Source: JAPKZH01 sp964537875 (lineage in GTDB: Bacteria; Acidobacteriota; Aminicenantia; Aminicenantales; UBA4085). Taken from it: 55,559 nucleotides of DNA. The stretch lies in assembly GCA_964537875.1 (NCBI GenBank), contig CAZIDN010000021.1, positions 1 to 55,559 on the forward strand. Direction: 5' to 3'. Positions 52,743 to 55,559 of the stretch are shown in pieces (the first letter of the stretch is position 1; the number at the start of each line of letters is the position of its first letter). The notes beneath the pieces are model-generated. The model was not told the DNA's origin. It searched no databases and worked only from the letters and a program-made list of their open reading frames with translations. The position numbers and the translations under genes were made by a program.

Positions 52743-52816
52743 AGAGGAGATTCCTGGCTATGCTCGAAATGACCCTACGGGTCAGATCGCCAGGCCGCTT
52801 CGCTCCCCACGATGAC
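52743..52816. repeat. Dispersed repeat, R2-like, copy d
   Basis: A GAGGAGATTCCTGGCTATGC stretch followed by CTCGAAATGACCCTACGGGT and a GCTTCGCTCCCCACGATGAC end. It resembles the R2 type of sequence at 16309-16440 in its GAGGAGATT and AATGAC blocks. It lies between two cluster genes in the same direction, at the 3' end of the Gfo/Idh gene. The relation to the other R2 copies is by eye and weak. Confidence 0.4.
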
Positions 52817-52819
52817 ATC

Positions 52820-54070
52820 CTAGCTTTTTAAACCCTTGAGGTTCGGGACCAGCCTCTCCCGGTCTTTCATCAGCTCATCCCAGGTGACAAGGCGGTTTTC
52901 ATAGGCGCTCTTTCTGCCCAGAATGGTGATCAGGTTGCTTTGGATGCTGGGGGCCACGGTCGGGTTGCTGAAATCGCCCTCGGTGATGCTTTTGTAAAAG
53001 GCCGCAATATTATGGACGGCCCCTTCCGCATAGATCTCGGCTGTTTTGCCGCCGCGGAAAAAATTATCGCCGCGGATAACCACGTTGCCGCCGTACTCGG
53101 TTTCCAGGACGCCTTTCGACCCGAACATGCGGTTTTTTATTCCCTCTGGGGTGCCGTGGCCCTTGAATTGTCTCCCGCTGAATTGAAAGCCGACGCCGTC
53201 GGGATATTGATAGTACACCACGAAGTGGTCCCAACACGTGCCGATCTTCGGCCTGGCCTTCAGCCCCCCGCTTCCGATCGCCGACAAAGGCGGCTTGTCC
53301 ATGATCCAATTCATCACGTCGAGGGTATGGATGTCCTGTTCAGTGATCATGTCGCCCGAGAGAGCCCTGTCCAAACCCCAAGCGCGCATCCAGTTCTCGG
53401 GATTATGAGGATCTTTCGTGAGCAGGTCATACCATTGTTCGAAGGGACAATCCGCATGATAGACAGCCTCTCCGAACACCAATTCGCCGAGCGCCCCCTC
53501 ATGGACGCGCTTGAGGGCCTCGATGAAAATCGGGTTGGCCCGTGTCTGAAAGTCGATGAGAAAAGCCCGTTTTTTTGCCGTGGCCTCCTTGCCACATCCG
53601 GAAATCACTAGACATCCAGGCACATCCACGGCGGCAGGCTTCGCCACATAGACATGAATTCCCGCCTCCACGCCGGCCGCCGCCTGTTCCGGATGGAAAT
53701 AAGGGGGGCTTTCGATGGCCACGGCGTCCAGATCGGCTCCGAGGAGACGTTTATACCCCGACAGGCCCGAGAAAAGCTTCGATGAGGGAATCGAGAATTT
53801 TGCGCCAAATGCCTCGACTCTGTCTTGAAAATAATCTGCCGCGCCGACGAGTTCGTAGCCTCCATGCTTCTGGAAAAGACCGGCGATCCAGCTTCCTCTC
53901 CCGCCCAATCCGACGACGCCGAGCCTAACTTTTGAGTTTGCCGGTGTCCCGCTCACGAGACGGGGCTTAAGAACGGTCAGGCTGAAGGCGGCCGCGCCGG
54001 CCTGTGCCATGAACTGCCGGCGGCTGAGTGTATGATGAGCCGTCGGTGATTTTTTATCTTTTTTTCTCAT
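52820..54070 (-). CDS. Gfo/Idh/MocA family oxidoreductase with Tat signal
   Basis: A 416-residue NAD(P)-dependent sugar oxidoreductase. The N-terminus has LSRRQFMAQAGAAAFSLTVL, a clear twin-arginine signal. It is followed by the Rossmann loop GVVGLGGRGSWIAG and the AKPAAVD motif at the place of the usual EKP. The C-terminal dehydratase-like domain contains MITEQDIHTLDVMNWIMDKPP, with the conserved HTLD histidine. Tat export with a bound cofactor is typical of this branch. The start lies within the 3' end of the upstream Gfo/Idh gene (17-bp overlap). Substrate unknown. Confidence 0.88.
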   Translation of the reverse strand: MRKKDKKSPTAHHTLSRRQFMAQAGAAAFSLTVLKPRLVSGTPANSKVRLGVVGLGGRGSWIAGLFQKHGGYELVGAADYFQDRVEAFGAKFSIPSSKLFSGLSGYKRLLGADLDAVAIESPPYFHPEQAAAGVEAGIHVYVAKPAAVDVPGCLVISGCGKEATAKKRAFLIDFQTRANPIFIEALKRVHEGALGELVFGEAVYHADCPFEQWYDLLTKDPHNPENWMRAWGLDRALSGDMITEQDIHTLDVMNWIMDKPPLSAIGSGGLKARPKIGTCWDHFVVYYQYPDGVGFQFSGRQFKGHGTPEGIKNRMFGSKGVLETEYGGNVVIRGDNFFRGGKTAEIYAEGAVHNIAAFYKSITEGDFSNPTVAPSIQSNLITILGRKSAYENRLVTWDELMKDRERLVPNLKGLKS

Positions 54071-55283
54071 GTCCAGCTCCTTCCTTCATCTTCTGAATGA
54101 CTTTTCCCGTGGCCCTATCTTTGAGAATCAGCTTGGTTTTTCCATCCGGCATCCGCTCCTCCTTGATCAGCAGGTATTTTTTGTCCTCAATTTTTGGCCC
54201 AATGTCGGACTTTCCCTTTTTGGCAGCCGCCCGCCATTGTTCAAGCCGGACGGGCTCCCACTTTTTGGATACGGCCGATTTGTAGCAGGCGTCGATGATG
54301 GCATTGACGACATAGCCGTCCAGAAAAGTCTCCATAGGCAGGCGGCCTTCATCCAGGCTATCGAACATATCGCTAAACATGTGGACATATCCTAGTTCAT
54401 GGACCTCATCGCCTACCGGAAACAGCCAGCCCTTATCGCCCTCGGCTTTTTCCGCGACGTAGCCGCCCTGACCGACCGCCGTGAACATTTCATAGCCGGT
54501 CCTCAAGAAATGGTCAAGCCAGATCGTGCCCTCGGTCCCGGCCACTTCATCGCGCAAGTCCATGCCGCCCCGGAATGTCCAGCTAACCTCGAACTGGCCG
54601 ATGGCCTGGTTTTCGAACCGGATCAGTCCGATTCCCGAATCCTCGGCCTGAATGGGATGGACCAGAGTGTCGGCCGTGCACATCACTTCAACGGGCTTCA
54701 CCTCCTTGCCGATAAAATTGCGGATGATCTCGATGCAGTGACAGCCCATGTCGACAATGGCCCCTCCCCCGGCGATTTTCTTGTCCCAGAACCAGGCGCT
54801 GTGCGGACCGGGGTGCGTCTCGCGCGACCGGACCCAGAGAATTTTTCCGAGAGCGCCGTTTTTGATGGAAGCGAGAGACTTCAGGGTTTTGGGAGTATAG
54901 ACGAGGTCTTCCAGGTATCCGGCGAAAACGCCGGATTTTTCGACGGCTTTAAGGATTTCCAAGGCTTCGGCGGCATTCCGGGCCAGCGGCTTGGTGCAGA
55001 GGACGGCTTTACCCGCTTCGACGGCCCGCAAGCAAGCGTTTTTATGGAGATTGTTGGGAAGCCCGACGATAACAAGGTCGGTCTCTGGGTCCCGGACGGC
55101 CTTGGCCAGGTCGCTGGTCCAATGCGGTATTCCCCATTTCTCGGCGAACGCTTTGGCTTCGTCATCGGTGAGCGCACAGACGGTGTGAACCCTGTCCCGG
55201 CTTCTCTGGCCGTGGATGGTCATGGTGTAAAAAGTGCCGATCAGGCCGGCACCGAGAAGAGTAATGTTGTGCGATTTTTTCAT
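54054..55283 (-). CDS. Gfo/Idh/MocA family oxidoreductase, cytoplasmic
   Basis: About 409 residues from the ATG at 55283, which has GAGGGGAGC before it; an in-frame ATG at 55409 adds 42 residues of unlikely leader. The Rossmann loop is LLGAGLIGTFY, followed by VGLPNNLHKNACLRAVEAGK, CTKPLARNAAEAL (the EKP-like lysine) and GGGAIVDMGCHCIEIIRNFIG with the catalytic-site histidine. No signal peptide. The C-terminus carries an extra Lys-rich tail of about 60 residues. It is the first gene of the cluster and overlaps the Tat-exported paralogue by 17 bp. Confidence 0.88.
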   Translation of the reverse strand: MKKSHNITLLGAGLIGTFYTMTIHGQRSRDRVHTVCALTDDEAKAFAEKWGIPHWTSDLAKAVRDPETDLVIVGLPNNLHKNACLRAVEAGKAVLCTKPLARNAAEALEILKAVEKSGVFAGYLEDLVYTPKTLKSLASIKNGALGKILWVRSRETHPGPHSAWFWDKKIAGGGAIVDMGCHCIEIIRNFIGKEVKPVEVMCTADTLVHPIQAEDSGIGLIRFENQAIGQFEVSWTFRGGMDLRDEVAGTEGTIWLDHFLRTGYEMFTAVGQGGYVAEKAEGDKGWLFPVGDEVHELGYVHMFSDMFDSLDEGRLPMETFLDGYVVNAIIDACYKSAVSKKWEPVRLEQWRAAAKKGKSDIGPKIEDKKYLLIKEERMPDGKTKLILKDRATGKVIQKMKEGAGHEKKR

Positions 55284-55559
55284 TGATGCTCCCCTCTTTG
55301 AACGGAACGTTTTCATCGAGCGTCCCTGGCGATTCTCAGGCCTCACTCCAAGACTATAGATAATTTTCCTTCGATTTTCCAGAAAAAAATTAGGAAAACG
55401 GCCAGGCACAGCTCTCTTGCCTTCGCCTGGACGATTCTTAGGCGAAGATGAGGAAAAACTTCTCGTCCGGAGTCTCAGCGAGTCCGTTATCTTTTTTTAA
55501 TAGAGGTTCATCCGACATTCTTGTGGGTAACAGGGTAAAGATTTAAAGCGCCGCAATGG
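55284..55559. other. Gene-free window end, upstream of the sugar cluster
   Basis: 276 bp before the first Gfo/Idh gene on the minus strand. I see no convincing reading frame, repeat or clear promoter hexamer pair. It should contain the promoter of the 50108-55283 cluster. Confidence 0.4.

Overview
This window looks like chromosomal DNA from an uncultured, mid-GC, Gram-negative bacterium. My best guess is a Candidatus Aminicenantes-like or other Acidobacteriota-like lineage. The guess rests on gene content: several secreted 6-bladed beta-propeller proteins, a BNR/VPS10-type secreted protein, a four-subunit pyruvate:ferredoxin oxidoreductase, Tat-exported Gfo/Idh/MocA enzymes and RND efflux with TolC. 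There is no rRNA or other phylogenetic marker that I could place by eye, so this is inference. A run of 100 Ns at 14034-14133 shows the sequence is a scaffold.

Layout. Positions 1-6720 hold a TauE/SafE permease facing a seven-gene block on the minus strand: dnaX, ebfC, recR, then porC-porD-porA-porB, mostly with 1-4 nt overlaps. Positions 6721-14460 are patchy: an EamA transporter remnant, a DUF6599-like protein, a DUF362 Tat protein, ornithine aminotransferase, homoserine dehydrogenase coupled to a secreted serine hydrolase, two serine tRNAs and many palindromic repeats. Positions 14461-19467 carry tadA, thrC, hflK-hflC and a D-cysteine desulfhydrase/ACC deaminase homologue.

Positions 19585-36768 are a long minus-strand block. 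It has an ABC ATPase and permease, a lipoprotein beta-propeller, then a tripartite efflux operon (membrane fusion protein, TolC, three secreted beta-propellers, two RND pumps). The propellers sit between the outer-membrane and inner-membrane efflux genes. This is the most unusual arrangement in the window and my main candidate for an undescribed system.

Positions 37068-46213 (minus) hold a BNR-repeat secreted protein, a GH3 lipoprotein, an NCS2 purine permease with apt, tsaE and the NAD(P)HX repair enzyme nnr. Positions 46493-50011 (plus) are a glycolytic operon, gap-pgk-tpiA, continuing into secG and tRNA-Leu(GAG). Positions 50108-55283 (minus) are a probable carbohydrate-modification cluster: two Gfo/Idh/MocA oxidoreductases, an exported TIM-barrel isomerase/epimerase, a nitroreductase and a DUF5009/HGSNAT-like membrane acyltransferase.

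A second theme is repeats. I see at least four kinds of palindromic or dispersed intergenic element. Several lie directly against gene starts or stops, and one has been absorbed into the N-terminal reading frame of a gene.
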